Source of the DNA: Bacteriovoracaceae bacterium | Lineage (GTDB): Bacteria; Bdellovibrionota; Bacteriovoracia; Bacteriovoracales; Bacteriovoracaceae | DNA: 64,000 nucleotides | Reading direction: 5' to 3' | Assembly: GCA_019752535.1 (NCBI GenBank) | Contig: JAIEMA010000023.1 | Span: forward strand, 1-64,000 | Made by a program: the position numbers and the translations under genes | The notes under the pieces: generated by a model | What the model was told of the DNA's origin: nothing | The model's input: the letters and a program-made list of their open reading frames with translations, nothing else | The model's database searches: none | Part shown: in pieces, positions 25,846-35,241 of the stretch | How positions within the stretch are numbered: the first letter of the stretch is position 1 | Layout of the letters: every line of letters begins with the position of its first letter

Positions 25846-27789
25846 ATGAACGGTGTCGATTATTCAAAAGCTTTGGCGCGAGAGCGTGACCAATACCAAA
25901 ATACGATTCAAAAGGATCGTGCACACTCTGCTAAGGTCATTAATGATCAAGAAGAGCGTCATGAGGCGATTCAAAAAAAACAATTCAACACATTCGAGAA
26001 AGATCGCTCTGAGCTAGAAGACGATTACAAAACTAATATTTCAGGTATTCAAGAGCGCACTAAAGAAGCGATTGAAACTCAAAGAGAACGCTTTCATAAG
26101 GCCAATGCAGAAGAGCAAGAGCGCTTTCACGCTGAGCGAGAAGGTCAGCGTAAAGATTTTGATTCTCGCTTTAGAGATATCAAAGATTCTTATACCCGTG
26201 CGCATGATAACAAAGAAAAATACCACAAGACTGTCGCTGAAGAGCAAAAAGAGCGTTACGACCAAAACGTTGAACGCCTAATAAAAGACAAAGACAAAAA
26301 GATTGGTGAGTTCTCTGATCGCTTGAAAGGCACTGGCTCAGATATGAAGGAGCAGTACAAGCATGAGAAGAACCAATTGGTGCGCTCTCACGAGCAGCAT
26401 TTAGAGGGCGTTTATAAAGACGAGAATCAAAAACGCTTCATGATGAAAGAAGGTTTAAAGAAAGATCTTGATCGTACAAAAGAAGCTTATGCTGCAGAAA
26501 AAGATCAGTCCCAATCTTACATGAGAGATAAGGTTAAAGTCTTATCAGAGAACTTTAACAATCGTGCAGAGAAAATTTCTACTGATTATGAAAAGAAAAA
26601 TGGGGAAGTCGTCGAGAAGCAGGCGCGCGAAAACTTTGTCACCAACAAAGATCATCAGCATCAGCTCTCTGAAGCACGTAGAAACTACGAAAAAGATATT
26701 CGAAATATCGAAATTGATCGCCGTCGTCGTGATAATGGCTCTGGAGAATATAGCGAAATCGTTAAGCGCCAACAGGGCTTAAAAGATGATCAAATTTACG
26801 AAGATCGAATTAATCGCTTAAAAGAAAATCTAACTGCTGCGAATCTGGATTATAACGATCGCACGACAGAGGCGAGTGAGGATTACAAAGAAGCCCTACA
26901 TAACGAAAACGTGAATGCGGCCAATCGTCTTGAGAGAAAAGAAAAAGAACTCATGGCCGATAAAATCGTGAATGTTTCTAATGAGCGTGAAAAGGCTCAA
27001 AAGTTACATAACGTTCAGTCTGCAAGCCAATTAGCTGAAAGACAAAGATATGAAGGTCAGATCCTTTCTGAACGTAAAGGATCAAACACTCAGATTAAGA
27101 AGCTCAAAGAAAATTTCAATGAGAGTTTGAATAATCTTCAGGAACGAAATGATAAGTTCATGACAGATATTAAGAAAGAGACTACGGCAGAGCGCTCGAA
27201 GTTTGTAACTGAAGCCAATCTCAAGCGAAATGAAGAGATTTTGGAGCTCAGAAGAAATTTCAACAAACTGATGGATACAACTTCGACTGAATACGAGACA
27301 CGCTTAGCAGCTGCCAGCAGAGAGAACTCTCAGCTTAAGGACGAATTAGATCAGAAAGTCGGATTCGTTATGGCCGAAGCTGAAAGAGAGAAGCAAGTTT
27401 TAACTCAAAAGTTCCAAGATAAGAGTGTTGCCGATAAAAAAGCCATGCAATCTCTGATGGATACACGTGAGACAAACTTCAGGAATAAGATTCTTGAGGT
27501 GAGTACGAATTATCAGAAAAAAATTGATCAACTCTCTTACGGCAATGAAATGAAGATGAAGCAGACTGTTAATCAGTATGAGACCAAGCTTAAAGAGAAA
27601 GATGCTCTCTTGATGAAGACTGTTGCCGAGAAAGACACATCGCACAGTACTGAAATTAAGAACCTTAAATTGATGCTTGAGCAAGAGAAGGCCCAGGTTA
27701 TCGCTCAGTACGAAAATCAAATGAATCAATTGAAGCTTTCTCAACAAGTTCAAATCGATCAGTTGAATGAGTACAAAAAGATGGGCTAA
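25846..27789 (+). CDS. Long cytoplasmic coiled-coil protein
   Basis: 647 residues with no signal peptide, no cysteine-rich or enzymatic motif, and almost continuous heptad-like charged sequence from residue 5 to the end. It is rich in Glu, Lys, Arg, Gln and Asn and nearly free of Pro, so it should form a very long rod. Recurrent patterns such as EEQERFHAEREGQRKDF and EEQKERYDQNVERL point to internal duplication. Comparable shapes are seen in filament-forming or scaffold proteins, but I recognise no family. The ATG follows GAGGATTCGCC. pyk begins 9 bp after its stop, so the two are likely co-transcribed. Confidence 0.8.
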   Translation: MNGVDYSKALARERDQYQNTIQKDRAHSAKVINDQEERHEAIQKKQFNTFEKDRSELEDDYKTNISGIQERTKEAIETQRERFHKANAEEQERFHAEREGQRKDFDSRFRDIKDSYTRAHDNKEKYHKTVAEEQKERYDQNVERLIKDKDKKIGEFSDRLKGTGSDMKEQYKHEKNQLVRSHEQHLEGVYKDENQKRFMMKEGLKKDLDRTKEAYAAEKDQSQSYMRDKVKVLSENFNNRAEKISTDYEKKNGEVVEKQARENFVTNKDHQHQLSEARRNYEKDIRNIEIDRRRRDNGSGEYSEIVKRQQGLKDDQIYEDRINRLKENLTAANLDYNDRTTEASEDYKEALHNENVNAANRLERKEKELMADKIVNVSNEREKAQKLHNVQSASQLAERQRYEGQILSERKGSNTQIKKLKENFNESLNNLQERNDKFMTDIKKETTAERSKFVTEANLKRNEEILELRRNFNKLMDTTSTEYETRLAAASRENSQLKDELDQKVGFVMAEAEREKQVLTQKFQDKSVADKKAMQSLMDTRETNFRNKILEVSTNYQKKIDQLSYGNEMKMKQTVNQYETKLKEKDALLMKTVAEKDTSHSTEIKNLKLMLEQEKAQVIAQYENQMNQLKLSQQVQIDQLNEYKKMG

Positions 27790-27797
27790 TATAGCCC

Positions 27798-29495
27798 ATG
27801 CCTGAACGTCGCGCCAAAATCATTGCCACCATTGGACCATCTTCCAACACAGTTGAGATGATCTCGAAATTAATTCGTGCAGGTATGAATGCCGCTCGAA
27901 TTAATATGTCTCACGGAACTCATGAGACCCATATTCAAAGTATCGCCAATGTACGCGAAGCCAGTCGTCAAGTTGGCCGTGAAGTGGCGGTCCTGCTGGA
28001 TCTTCAAGGACCAAAAATCCGCGTCGATAAAGTTCCCACACCCCTACAACTTGGAGCCGGTGAAGAGTGGGTGATTGGGGCCACTGAAGTTAAAGATAAA
28101 TACCCGCAGTATGAATCTCGATTTATCCCTACCGTTTATAAAGATCTCGTGAAGGATGCTTTCGTTGGTGCGATGATTCTGTTTGATGACGGTCTTCTTG
28201 AAGCCGAAGCGATCGCCAAAGAAGGGGATATCCTCAAGATTAAAATTAAAGTCGGTGGGGCGCTAAAAAGTAACAAGGGTATTAACCTTCCTAACGTAAA
28301 AGTCTCGGCGCCATCCTATACAGAAAAAGATCATGAAGATTTAATGTTCGGACTTAAGCAAGGCGTGGATTACGTGGCATTAAGTTTTGTCCGTACGGCG
28401 CAAGATATCCTGGATGTGAAAGCTCGACTTCATAAAATGAAAGTGGACGTTCCTATCGTTTCAAAAATTGAAACTCCCGGAGCCGTCGAAAATATTCAAG
28501 AAATCCTTGAAGTGACAGACATGATTATGGTCGCTCGTGGAGATATGGGCGTGGAAGTGGGGAATCACTTGGTTCCGGCCATACAAAAAAAACTAATTAA
28601 AATTTGCAATGAAGCGGGCAAGCCAGTGATCACTGCAACTCAAATGCTTGAGAGTATGATCACCAATCCTCGTCCTACTCGTGCAGAGGCAACTGATGTT
28701 GCTAATGCGATTTGGGATGGAACTGATTGTGTCATGCTCTCTGGTGAAACAGCTTCAGGGTCATACCCGGAAGAAACAGTTTTGATGATGAATCAAATTG
28801 TCGTTGAAGCGGAGCGAACTCCAAGAGAGAGACCTTTTCTTCGTCACATGGATATTTCAAGTGTTTCTGGAGCCACTCAAGTAGCCGCAAGTATTGTGGC
28901 CGAAAAAACTCACGCTCGCTGGATTGTATCCATTACTGAATCTGGAAAATCTTGTCTTCAAATGACAAAGTTTCGTCCTAAAAACAGTGTCCTTGGTGTG
29001 ACCAATTCTCTTAAAGTGGTTCGTCGTATGGCGCTTTACTGGGGAATTTCTCCCTTCTACCTTCAGAATTCTCCCAATGGAGATATGGCCGAGTTAGAAA
29101 AGAAAATGCTTGATGATCTCAAGTCTAAGGGCCGTCTCGTCAATGGTGATAAAGTTGTGATCACTATGGGAGATGGAAAGTATTTCCAACAAGGTTCAAC
29201 CAACTCTATCCGCGTAGAAATTATCAAAGATGTTCCGAAGTCGACTCAAACTGGAAATCAAGATTCAGTTCAGGAGGTGGCTTTTGCCCGGGGAAAGCTT
29301 CTACTTGATACGAACGTCTGTGCTTCTTGCCAGGCCTGCGTATCTGTCTGTCCACACGGAATCTGGAAAATCTCAGATGATAAAAATCGAGAAACTCGAA
29401 TAGATGAATCTCGCGCCAATCGCTGCACTTTAGATATGGAGTGTGTGCGTGTGTGTCCTACGGGAGCCATTGAGATCATTCCTACTGAAGGATGA
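27798..29495 (+). CDS. pyk: Pyruvate kinase with C-terminal two-cluster ferredoxin domain
   Basis: 565 residues, versus about 470-480 for ordinary bacterial pyruvate kinase. Residues 1-480 are complete: ATIGPSSNTVEM, AARINMSHGTHETH, LLDLQGPKIRV, catalytic Lys in VSKIETPGAVENI, signature MVARGDMGVEV, and MLSGETASGSYPEE. Residues 500-560 add a ferredoxin domain: first motif C508-x2-C511-x2-C514-x3-C518-P, second motif C543-x2-D546-x2-C549-x3-C553-P. The Asp in place of the second Cys is the form seen in ferredoxins with convertible 3Fe/4Fe clusters. The frame is uninterrupted and the gene overlaps queG by 4 bp. Glycolysis (PEP to pyruvate, ATP made); the iron-sulfur part may sense redox state or hand electrons on (inference). 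Confidence 0.93.
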   Translation: MPERRAKIIATIGPSSNTVEMISKLIRAGMNAARINMSHGTHETHIQSIANVREASRQVGREVAVLLDLQGPKIRVDKVPTPLQLGAGEEWVIGATEVKDKYPQYESRFIPTVYKDLVKDAFVGAMILFDDGLLEAEAIAKEGDILKIKIKVGGALKSNKGINLPNVKVSAPSYTEKDHEDLMFGLKQGVDYVALSFVRTAQDILDVKARLHKMKVDVPIVSKIETPGAVENIQEILEVTDMIMVARGDMGVEVGNHLVPAIQKKLIKICNEAGKPVITATQMLESMITNPRPTRAEATDVANAIWDGTDCVMLSGETASGSYPEETVLMMNQIVVEAERTPRERPFLRHMDISSVSGATQVAASIVAEKTHARWIVSITESGKSCLQMTKFRPKNSVLGVTNSLKVVRRMALYWGISPFYLQNSPNGDMAELEKKMLDDLKSKGRLVNGDKVVITMGDGKYFQQGSTNSIRVEIIKDVPKSTQTGNQDSVQEVAFARGKLLLDTNVCASCQACVSVCPHGIWKISDDKNRETRIDESRANRCTLDMECVRVCPTGAIEIIPTEG

Positions 29496-30469
29496 AAAAT
29501 CTTTTTCATATTGAAGCCTCTGAACTTAGCGATCTTGGAGTGGTGGATTGGGGCTATACGGATCAAACCCAACCAACTTCATTTGCTACGTTCGAAAAAT
29601 GGCTTCCTGAAAATGGAGCTGCCTTACCATTCTTAGCTGTTTCAAAAAATGTGAAATATCGCTCTAATCTCAATGAGTGGTGGCCTAAGGCGCAGTCTGC
29701 GATCGTTTTTCATTTTAGTTATGCTCCTGCAAAAAAAGCCCTATTAGATGAAAAGCTCTATCAAGTGGCGGGTTACAGTTTAGGTTTTGAAGGGCGAGAT
29801 TATCACGAGTGGATGAAGGATCGCCTCCATACTATTGCCGCTCGACTTAAAACAAAAATCGATTTTGAATTTCGCCACTCTCACGACACAGAAGCGATTT
29901 TGGAGCGTGATCTCTCTTTTCGTGCAGGCCTTGGGTGGGTTGGGAAGAATTCAATGCTCATCAGTCGTCAGCATGGCTCTTATTTTTTGATTGGTGCTTT
30001 GATTCTGGATCGAAAGATTGATCTCACTTTGAACTCTCTCTCTCTCGATCATTGCGGCACTTGTAGGGCCTGTATTGATGCCTGCCCGACGAAAGCGATT
30101 GATCTTGAGTCTCGAACGATAAAAGCGAAGGACTGTATTTCAACTTGGACGATTGAAGACCGCTCAGCTGAAACTCCAGCTCCTATGGGAATGGAGACGG
30201 CAAGAGGTGAGATCTTTGGGTGTGATATCTGCCAAGACGTATGCCCTTGGAACCAAAAACTCCTCCCAAGTGTGACGGCGTTTTTATCCGGTCCCGCCAA
30301 AAATTGGGTGAAGTGGTTTAAACGAGATTTAGAAGTGATTGCCTTTGAAGTCTCTCAACTCACAAATCGTGGCTATCTTCGCTTAATGAAAAACACCGTT
30401 TATTCAAGACCAGGGCGCCTCTCTTTTCTGCGTACAATTGCATTTTGGATGAGACAAAAGAAAAACTAA
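29492..30469 (+). CDS. queG: Epoxyqueuosine reductase QueG
   Basis: 325 residues; ATG overlaps the pyk stop (ATGA). Cobalamin-dependent reductase making queuosine from epoxyqueuosine in tRNA. Seen: substrate region YSLGFEGRDYHEWMKDRL, AGLGWVGKNSMLI, and two [4Fe-4S] motifs CGTCRACIDACPTKAI and GCDICQDVCPWN. The C-terminal HEAT-like repeat of longer QueG proteins is short here. Convergent with the hydrolase gene, with interlocked stops. Confidence 0.95.
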   Translation: MKNLFHIEASELSDLGVVDWGYTDQTQPTSFATFEKWLPENGAALPFLAVSKNVKYRSNLNEWWPKAQSAIVFHFSYAPAKKALLDEKLYQVAGYSLGFEGRDYHEWMKDRLHTIAARLKTKIDFEFRHSHDTEAILERDLSFRAGLGWVGKNSMLISRQHGSYFLIGALILDRKIDLTLNSLSLDHCGTCRACIDACPTKAIDLESRTIKAKDCISTWTIEDRSAETPAPMGMETARGEIFGCDICQDVCPWNQKLLPSVTAFLSGPAKNWVKWFKRDLEVIAFEVSQLTNRGYLRLMKNTVYSRPGRLSFLRTIAFWMRQKKN

Positions 30470-31242
30470 CTCCATCCCAATTCTTGCTTTAAGAAAGCAT
30501 GAAGATGGGGAGCAGCTAATGTGGGTTCATGATGCGCGAGTTTTTTAGGTGCGTATGTAGTGACTTGGTTGCCATGCTCTTCAAGCACTTTGGCCATGGA
30601 ATCCATTCCACCTGCTCCCACAACCATATCGTCTTCACCTACGATGAGATGAATCCTCTCTCCGCTGATTTGGAGTTGTGTTTTTTCTTCACGAATCCAC
30701 GGAAAGACGTGATCTGAATCTAAAGCAGGGGATACGAGTTGGCGGCGAATACTCAATGTCTTTTGATAAAACTGCGTATCAAACAAATGAGTTTCAACTT
30801 TATTGTTGAGTCCGATTCCCACACCAACACCCAAGCGCTTGCATGTTGAAAATTGAGGTAAACTCATCGCTTTAATGGCCATCAGTGCCCCAAGAGAGTG
30901 GCCGCCAAGAACGACTTGATCGGGAAGTGTGCTTTCCCCAATCAGCGTGTTGAGCCGTTCAAAAGCGACAGCAAAAAGCTCATGAGCATGAAGTTTAAAG
31001 TCCAAAAAGTTTTCCACATCATTCATTCCGCCTAGGAAATGCCCAGGCCAGTCAAAGATGATGGCAGGAACGCCGCTATCGGCCGCTCTAATGGCCCAAG
31101 GCAGGCAATCGGCCTTACTGGCCGTGTAGCCGTGGGAGTAAATTACGCGTGCGGAATGCTTAATCTCAGAGGGAATGAAGGCCAGTGCCTGGGTTTCGCA
31201 CCAGGGGAGAGTCAGCAGAGTTTTAGTCACCTTGATATTCAT
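30466..31242 (-). CDS. Alpha/beta hydrolase
   Basis: 258 residues, no signal peptide. Oxyanion region YSHGYTASKAD, nucleophile elbow GGHSLGA, acid in VGEDDMVVG and catalytic His in KLAHHEPT, in correct order for a serine esterase or acyl hydrolase of the YqiA/BAAT-like size class. Substrate unknown. The stop codon interlocks with that of queG (CTAA, 4-bp overlap). Confidence 0.82.
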   Translation of the reverse strand: MNIKVTKTLLTLPWCETQALAFIPSEIKHSARVIYSHGYTASKADCLPWAIRAADSGVPAIIFDWPGHFLGGMNDVENFLDFKLHAHELFAVAFERLNTLIGESTLPDQVVLGGHSLGALMAIKAMSLPQFSTCKRLGVGVGIGLNNKVETHLFDTQFYQKTLSIRRQLVSPALDSDHVFPWIREEKTQLQISGERIHLIVGEDDMVVGAGGMDSMAKVLEEHGNQVTTYAPKKLAHHEPTLAAPHLHAFLKQELGWS

Positions 31243-31283
31243 AAAGTGGACGCAATGAGTTAAGAATTCTGGAGCAAATCTGA

Positions 31284-31312
31284 TTGACGAAACTTAGTCC
31301 CTACCTTAACTT
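31284..31312 (+). promoter_or_regulatory. Probable promoter of tRNA-Phe
   Basis: -35 TTGACG (31284-31289), 17-bp spacer, -10 TAACTT (31307-31312), 21 bp before the tRNA. Confidence 0.5.
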
Positions 31313-31333
31313 GTAAAACTCGTTTTGAGAATT

Positions 31334-31409
31334 GCCCGCGTAGCTCAGTTGGTAGAGCAATGGATTGAAAATCCATGTGTCCGTGGTTCGATCCCGCGCG
31401 TGGGCACCA
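31334..31409 (+). tRNA. tRNA-Phe (anticodon GAA)
   Basis: 76 nt with encoded CCA. Acceptor GCCCGCG/CGTGGGC (one G-T pair), D arm GCTC...GAGC, anticodon stem TGGAT/ATCCA with loop TGAAA around anticodon GAA, T arm CGTGG/CCGCG-like with TTCGATC loop. Followed by a strong terminator. Confidence 0.96.
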
Positions 31410-31421
31410 CTTCAAAACGTC

Positions 31422-31450
31422 AAAAAAGCCACCTTCGGGTGGCTTTTTTT
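31422..31450 (+). terminator. Terminator of tRNA-Phe
   Basis: Stem AAAAAAGCCACC / GGTGGCTTTTTT with loop TTCG and a T run, 13 bp after the tRNA. Confidence 0.88.
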
Positions 31451-31475
31451 ATTTCTTCAACCTACAGTCTCACAC

Positions 31476-32462
31476 ATGAAGATTCTCATTTTAGGTGGTC
31501 GCCAGTTTTTAGGAAGGCACGTCGTCGATTCTTTCCTTAAAGCGGGTCATGAGGTCACGCTGTTTAATCGCGCTCAGACCAATTCTCATCTCTTTTCACA
31601 CATCCCAAATATAATTGGAGATCGCTATCAAGATCTCTCAAAGATTGAGGGGCAATGGGATGTGGTGATTGATCCAAGTGGCTATGACCCAAAGAACTTA
31701 GCCAAAGTAGCCGCAGCCCTTAGTGCGAAAGTGTCTCATTATATTTTTATTTCGAGTGTCTCTGTTTATGATTCAAATAATTCAGTAAAAAATCGAGATG
31801 AGAAAACTCCAATCGTTAACACTGAGATAGATTCTTCTAGCTGGCAGCCCATGGGAAAAGATTATGGGGCCTGCAAATTTTTATCTGAAAGAGCGGTAGA
31901 TCAACATTTTAATGGCACTGTCACTCATCTGCGTCCCGGATTGATTGTAGGGCCGTTTGATTCAACTGCGAGATTTCCTTACTGGATAAATCGAATCATG
32001 AGAGGAGGAGATATCCTCTCGCCACCGGCCGAGTCGATCATTCAGTTTGTTGATGCAAGAGATATTGCTGATTGGGTGGTGGAGATTGCAGAAAAAAAGA
32101 TTGCTGGAATTTTTAACGTCTCAGGAAGAACACAAACACTGGGTGATTTTTTAAATAAGGCACAAAAACTGATCGGGAGTCCTGTTCATTTTAAATTTGT
32201 GACAGAAAAATTCTTGAAAGCCAATGATGTCGGCTGCTGGATTGAGCTACCACTTTGGGTCTATCAAGAGATGGATACTTTTGTTCAAACCAATTCGGAT
32301 CTTGCCCATTCCCTGGGGTTTAAGTGTCGCCCCATTGAAGAAACGATTACGGACACAGCTAAGTGGCTTCAAAATATTGAATTGAGCTCCTTGAAATACA
32401 CACCCATGAGCATAGAAAGAGAAGCCGATCTCTTGAAAAAACTGGACTCTAGTCAAACCTGA
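31476..32462 (+). CDS. NAD-dependent epimerase/dehydratase (SDR family)
   Basis: 328 residues from the ATG at 31476; the open frame further upstream runs through the tRNA-Phe and is not coding. Rossmann motif LILGGRQFLGRHVV, SSVSVYD, and the YGACK catalytic Tyr/Lys pair. Extended SDR, similar in pattern to the atypical epimerases related to CSP41 and isoflavone reductase rather than GalE. Substrate is unknown. The tRNA-Phe terminator sits immediately upstream, so it needs its own promoter. Confidence 0.82.
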   Translation: MKILILGGRQFLGRHVVDSFLKAGHEVTLFNRAQTNSHLFSHIPNIIGDRYQDLSKIEGQWDVVIDPSGYDPKNLAKVAAALSAKVSHYIFISSVSVYDSNNSVKNRDEKTPIVNTEIDSSSWQPMGKDYGACKFLSERAVDQHFNGTVTHLRPGLIVGPFDSTARFPYWINRIMRGGDILSPPAESIIQFVDARDIADWVVEIAEKKIAGIFNVSGRTQTLGDFLNKAQKLIGSPVHFKFVTEKFLKANDVGCWIELPLWVYQEMDTFVQTNSDLAHSLGFKCRPIEETITDTAKWLQNIELSSLKYTPMSIEREADLLKKLDSSQT

Positions 32463-32518
32463 CAGTCGTGGTTGGTTTTTGAGTAATCCACCTTTAGAAG
32501 TAAGCATTTTCACCCGAT

Positions 32519-34000
32519 ATGAAATCCATGAAAAATACATCTTGGCTTTTAGTGACCATACTCGTTTTCTCCTCTTGTTCACACGTTAGTCGGTACATCG
32601 CGAGTGAACCAATTTCACCCCCAGAATTTGATGATTTACTTTTAGCGAGCAAATCAATCCTTGAAGATGTGGGAGACGCTCAATTTCCTGGTGAATGTGT
32701 GAATTATTTGAAAAGTCTTGAGACTAAAATTGATAAGATTGATGTGAAATCGATACCACTCGCTGAGCTGGCGAAAGATGCAGAAGAGATTGCCTCTCTG
32801 TCTTGGGAAATTCGAAGTACCCTTCATTCCAGACTTTCAGAAGTGGACAAAGATTGCGCACTTCAGATGCAGTCGAACTTTAGACAGTTTCGTTTCATTG
32901 AAGACTATACTCTTGAACTGCGCCGTAAAGTGGCACATAAAACTCCCTCAGAAATTAAGTTTCAAGAACAGCCTGTTCCTATCTTAGATAGTACTCCTGA
33001 TTTTTATGAAGCCAGAGTCAATGGTGAACTGAAATTTGAATCGGGTGATCTATTGATCACACGTGGTTTAAGCTTTATGTCCGCCATGATTGCTCGTCTT
33101 GGAAAACGCGCGACTCAGTTTTCACACGTGGTGATGGTTTATAAAGATCCAGATACGAATCAAATGAAAACGATAGAGTCCTATGTTGGAGTCGGTGTAG
33201 CTTTTTATGATTTAGATTTTGCTCTTAAAAATGAAAATGCAAGAATCTTATGGTTGCGGGCGAAGGATAAGAAATTGGCCAACGAAGCGGCTAAGAAAAT
33301 GGGAGAGCTAGTTAAAAAGAGGGCCCTAGAGAAAAATCCTATTAAATATGATTACGAATTAAACTTTGATGATCCCTCGACAATGTCATGTGCTGAGGTT
33401 TCTCAAGTGGGCTTCCAGCTAGTCGATAGCAGTTTTAAGATTCCTTTTTACCCTAATGAAATTATCGCCGGCACAAGTGTTGCTGAACGTCTAAAACTCA
33501 AAGCTGGTGCGACTTACGAGCCAGGTGACATGGAAATTGATCCCCGCTTTGAGCTGATTGGTGAGTTTCAAGATTTAAGACTCACGCGTGATTCTCGTCA
33601 GAAAGATGCCATTATGACGGCCGTTTTTGATTGGATGGAGAACAAAGGCTACAAGCTTCATGACAGTACGAAATCTAAAATGGCCGGAGGAGTGATCTAT
33701 TCTGTTCGCCGCACATTCATTTGGCCTCTTGTAAAAAGAGTTTTGGGACTTGATGATTTCTCAAAAGAAATTCCCCGCAACATGCTAAGCACGGTGACCC
33801 TCATTGGTGAATTAGGAGAAGAAATTCATCAACACCTCAAAGCCCGAGACGAGGCTTTCGAGAAAACTCATGGTGTACCTATGAGTTATCTCGACTTTTA
33901 CCAAGCCCTAGAAGAGATCCGTCAAAACGATTTAAAACTTTATTCAAATAAGAAAACGAAAAAGCAGGCTAAAATTCACAAACTGATTAGGGCCGACTAG
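32519..34000 (+). CDS. Lipoprotein with YiiX-like permuted papain-type amidase domain
   Basis: 493 residues; lipobox VFSSC. Residues 30-150 form a helical N-terminal domain with two cysteines. Residues about 170-330 resemble the YiiX/YebB group of permuted NlpC/P60-like cysteine hydrolases: ESGDLLITRG, the His in TQFSHVVMVYKD, and the Cys in TMSCAEVSQVGFQL, in permuted order (His before Cys). The remaining 160 residues are helical and basic. Probable envelope amidase or lipid-active hydrolase. The stop interlocks with that of the rhodanese gene (CTAG). No clear ribosome site. Confidence 0.75.
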   Translation: MKSMKNTSWLLVTILVFSSCSHVSRYIASEPISPPEFDDLLLASKSILEDVGDAQFPGECVNYLKSLETKIDKIDVKSIPLAELAKDAEEIASLSWEIRSTLHSRLSEVDKDCALQMQSNFRQFRFIEDYTLELRRKVAHKTPSEIKFQEQPVPILDSTPDFYEARVNGELKFESGDLLITRGLSFMSAMIARLGKRATQFSHVVMVYKDPDTNQMKTIESYVGVGVAFYDLDFALKNENARILWLRAKDKKLANEAAKKMGELVKKRALEKNPIKYDYELNFDDPSTMSCAEVSQVGFQLVDSSFKIPFYPNEIIAGTSVAERLKLKAGATYEPGDMEIDPRFELIGEFQDLRLTRDSRQKDAIMTAVFDWMENKGYKLHDSTKSKMAGGVIYSVRRTFIWPLVKRVLGLDDFSKEIPRNMLSTVTLIGELGEEIHQHLKARDEAFEKTHGVPMSYLDFYQALEEIRQNDLKLYSNKKTKKQAKIHKLIRAD

Positions 34001-34335
34001 CGCTCAGTTTTAACACCTAGCTGATTACAAGCAAGCATACCACCTTGCATGTTATAGACTGAAGTGAACCCCATCTCTAAAGCTGTCATTGTAGCTGAAG
34101 CAGAGCGCTTTCCACTGCGACAGATAAAAACAATTTCTGTCTTTGGGTCAATCGATTTTAAAAAACGTTCTAAATCCTCTCCGAGAGTTACAAGCTTTGC
34201 GCCCGGAAGATGTCCAAGCTCGCCAGTAAATTCCTCAGGCATACGCACGTCAATCATCTGTAAGCCTGCAAATGAATCGGAAGCAGCTGCTTTAAGAGTA
34301 GGGATATTTCCTTCTAAGAAAGCATCAGCTCTCAT
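33997..34335 (-). CDS. Rhodanese-domain sulfurtransferase
   Basis: 112 residues, a single rhodanese domain: IDVRMPEEFTGELGHLPGA and active-site loop FICRSGKRSASA with the persulfide-carrying Cys. Likely moves sulfane sulfur between glutathione or protein thiols in the cytoplasm. Start overlaps the stop of the MBL-fold gene by 4 bp, so they form the left arm of the sulfur locus. Confidence 0.9.
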   Translation of the reverse strand: MRADAFLEGNIPTLKAAASDSFAGLQMIDVRMPEEFTGELGHLPGAKLVTLGEDLERFLKSIDPKTEIVFICRSGKRSASATMTALEMGFTSVYNMQGGMLACNQLGVKTER

Positions 34336-35207
34336 AATGATCCTTTATTGAGTTTCAAAGAAATGGGAAGCTTCATATAACTTTTACCATTTTCTTCCTT
34401 TGGAGGTAGGTGCCCCGCATCTATATTGACCTGAATACTCGGAAGAAGAAGGCGAGGAGCCTTCAATGTCTTGTCTCTGCTCTCTCTGAATGAAATGAAT
34501 TCATTCTCAGAAGTATTTGCCTTAAGTTGAATATTATTTTTTTTGCTCTCTCCAATCGTCGTCAAAAATGCCATTGGGCGACCGTTGGGACTGTAATCAT
34601 GGCCCACATAAACTTTTGTGGAATCTGGAAGAGTGTAGAGATTTTTTGTGATTGAGTGATAGAGGTTTTTGGCACTTCCTTTTGGGAAATCACAGCGACC
34701 AGTCCCGTAGTCTGGCATAAACACTGAATCACCGACAAACAAAGCGTCATCAAAAAGATAACTCATGCAGGCAGGGGTGTGGCCAGGAGTTGGAATCGCC
34801 TTCATCTTGAGTGAGCCGAATTGAATTTCTTCAAAGTCTTTTATGAGTAAATCAAACTGACTGCCATCGGTTTTTAAGTAATCAATATGAAAATGTTGCT
34901 TAAATGTATCCTGCACTTCTGTAATTCTTGAACCAATCGCAATTTTGGCTTTGGGATAAAGCTGCTTAAGAAGCTGAGAGCTTGAAAGATGATCAGCGTG
35001 AGCATGCGTTTCTAAAACGCCTAAGATATTTAAATTTTCAATTTTAATATAGTTTATAAGATCTTGAAGACTGTGATCATCTATCGTACCTGAGGCTTGG
35101 TCAAAGTCTAAAACTGGATCAATAATGACCGCATCTTTTGTCTGTTTATCAATCACCACATATGTAAGCGTGAATGTGTCTGGATCGAAAAAATGCTTCA
35201 CTATCAT
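34332..35207 (-). CDS. MBL-fold persulfide dioxygenase-like protein
   Basis: 291 residues. Metallo-beta-lactamase fold with THAHADHLSSS, PTPGHTPACMSYLF, LFVGDSVFMPDYGTGRCDFP and VYVGHDYSPNGR. This set, especially the GTGRCDF segment, belongs to the ETHE1/persulfide dioxygenase group (and BlhA of BigR operons), mononuclear iron enzymes that oxidise glutathione persulfide to sulfite. Transcribed with the rhodanese gene, a usual partner. GGAGGG precedes the ATG. Promoter and operator are shared with the divergent ArsR-rhodanese gene. Confidence 0.9.
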   Translation of the reverse strand: MIVKHFFDPDTFTLTYVVIDKQTKDAVIIDPVLDFDQASGTIDDHSLQDLINYIKIENLNILGVLETHAHADHLSSSQLLKQLYPKAKIAIGSRITEVQDTFKQHFHIDYLKTDGSQFDLLIKDFEEIQFGSLKMKAIPTPGHTPACMSYLFDDALFVGDSVFMPDYGTGRCDFPKGSAKNLYHSITKNLYTLPDSTKVYVGHDYSPNGRPMAFLTTIGESKKNNIQLKANTSENEFISFRESRDKTLKAPRLLLPSIQVNIDAGHLPPKEENGKSYMKLPISLKLNKGSL

Positions 35208-35241
35208 AAACCCTCCAACGAGTTAAATTAGATACTTAGGT

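Noticed and set aside
31325..31475. N-terminal extension of the epimerase through the tRNA-Phe
   Set aside because: The open frame crosses a well-formed tRNA and its terminator; the Rossmann motif starts right after the ATG at 31476.
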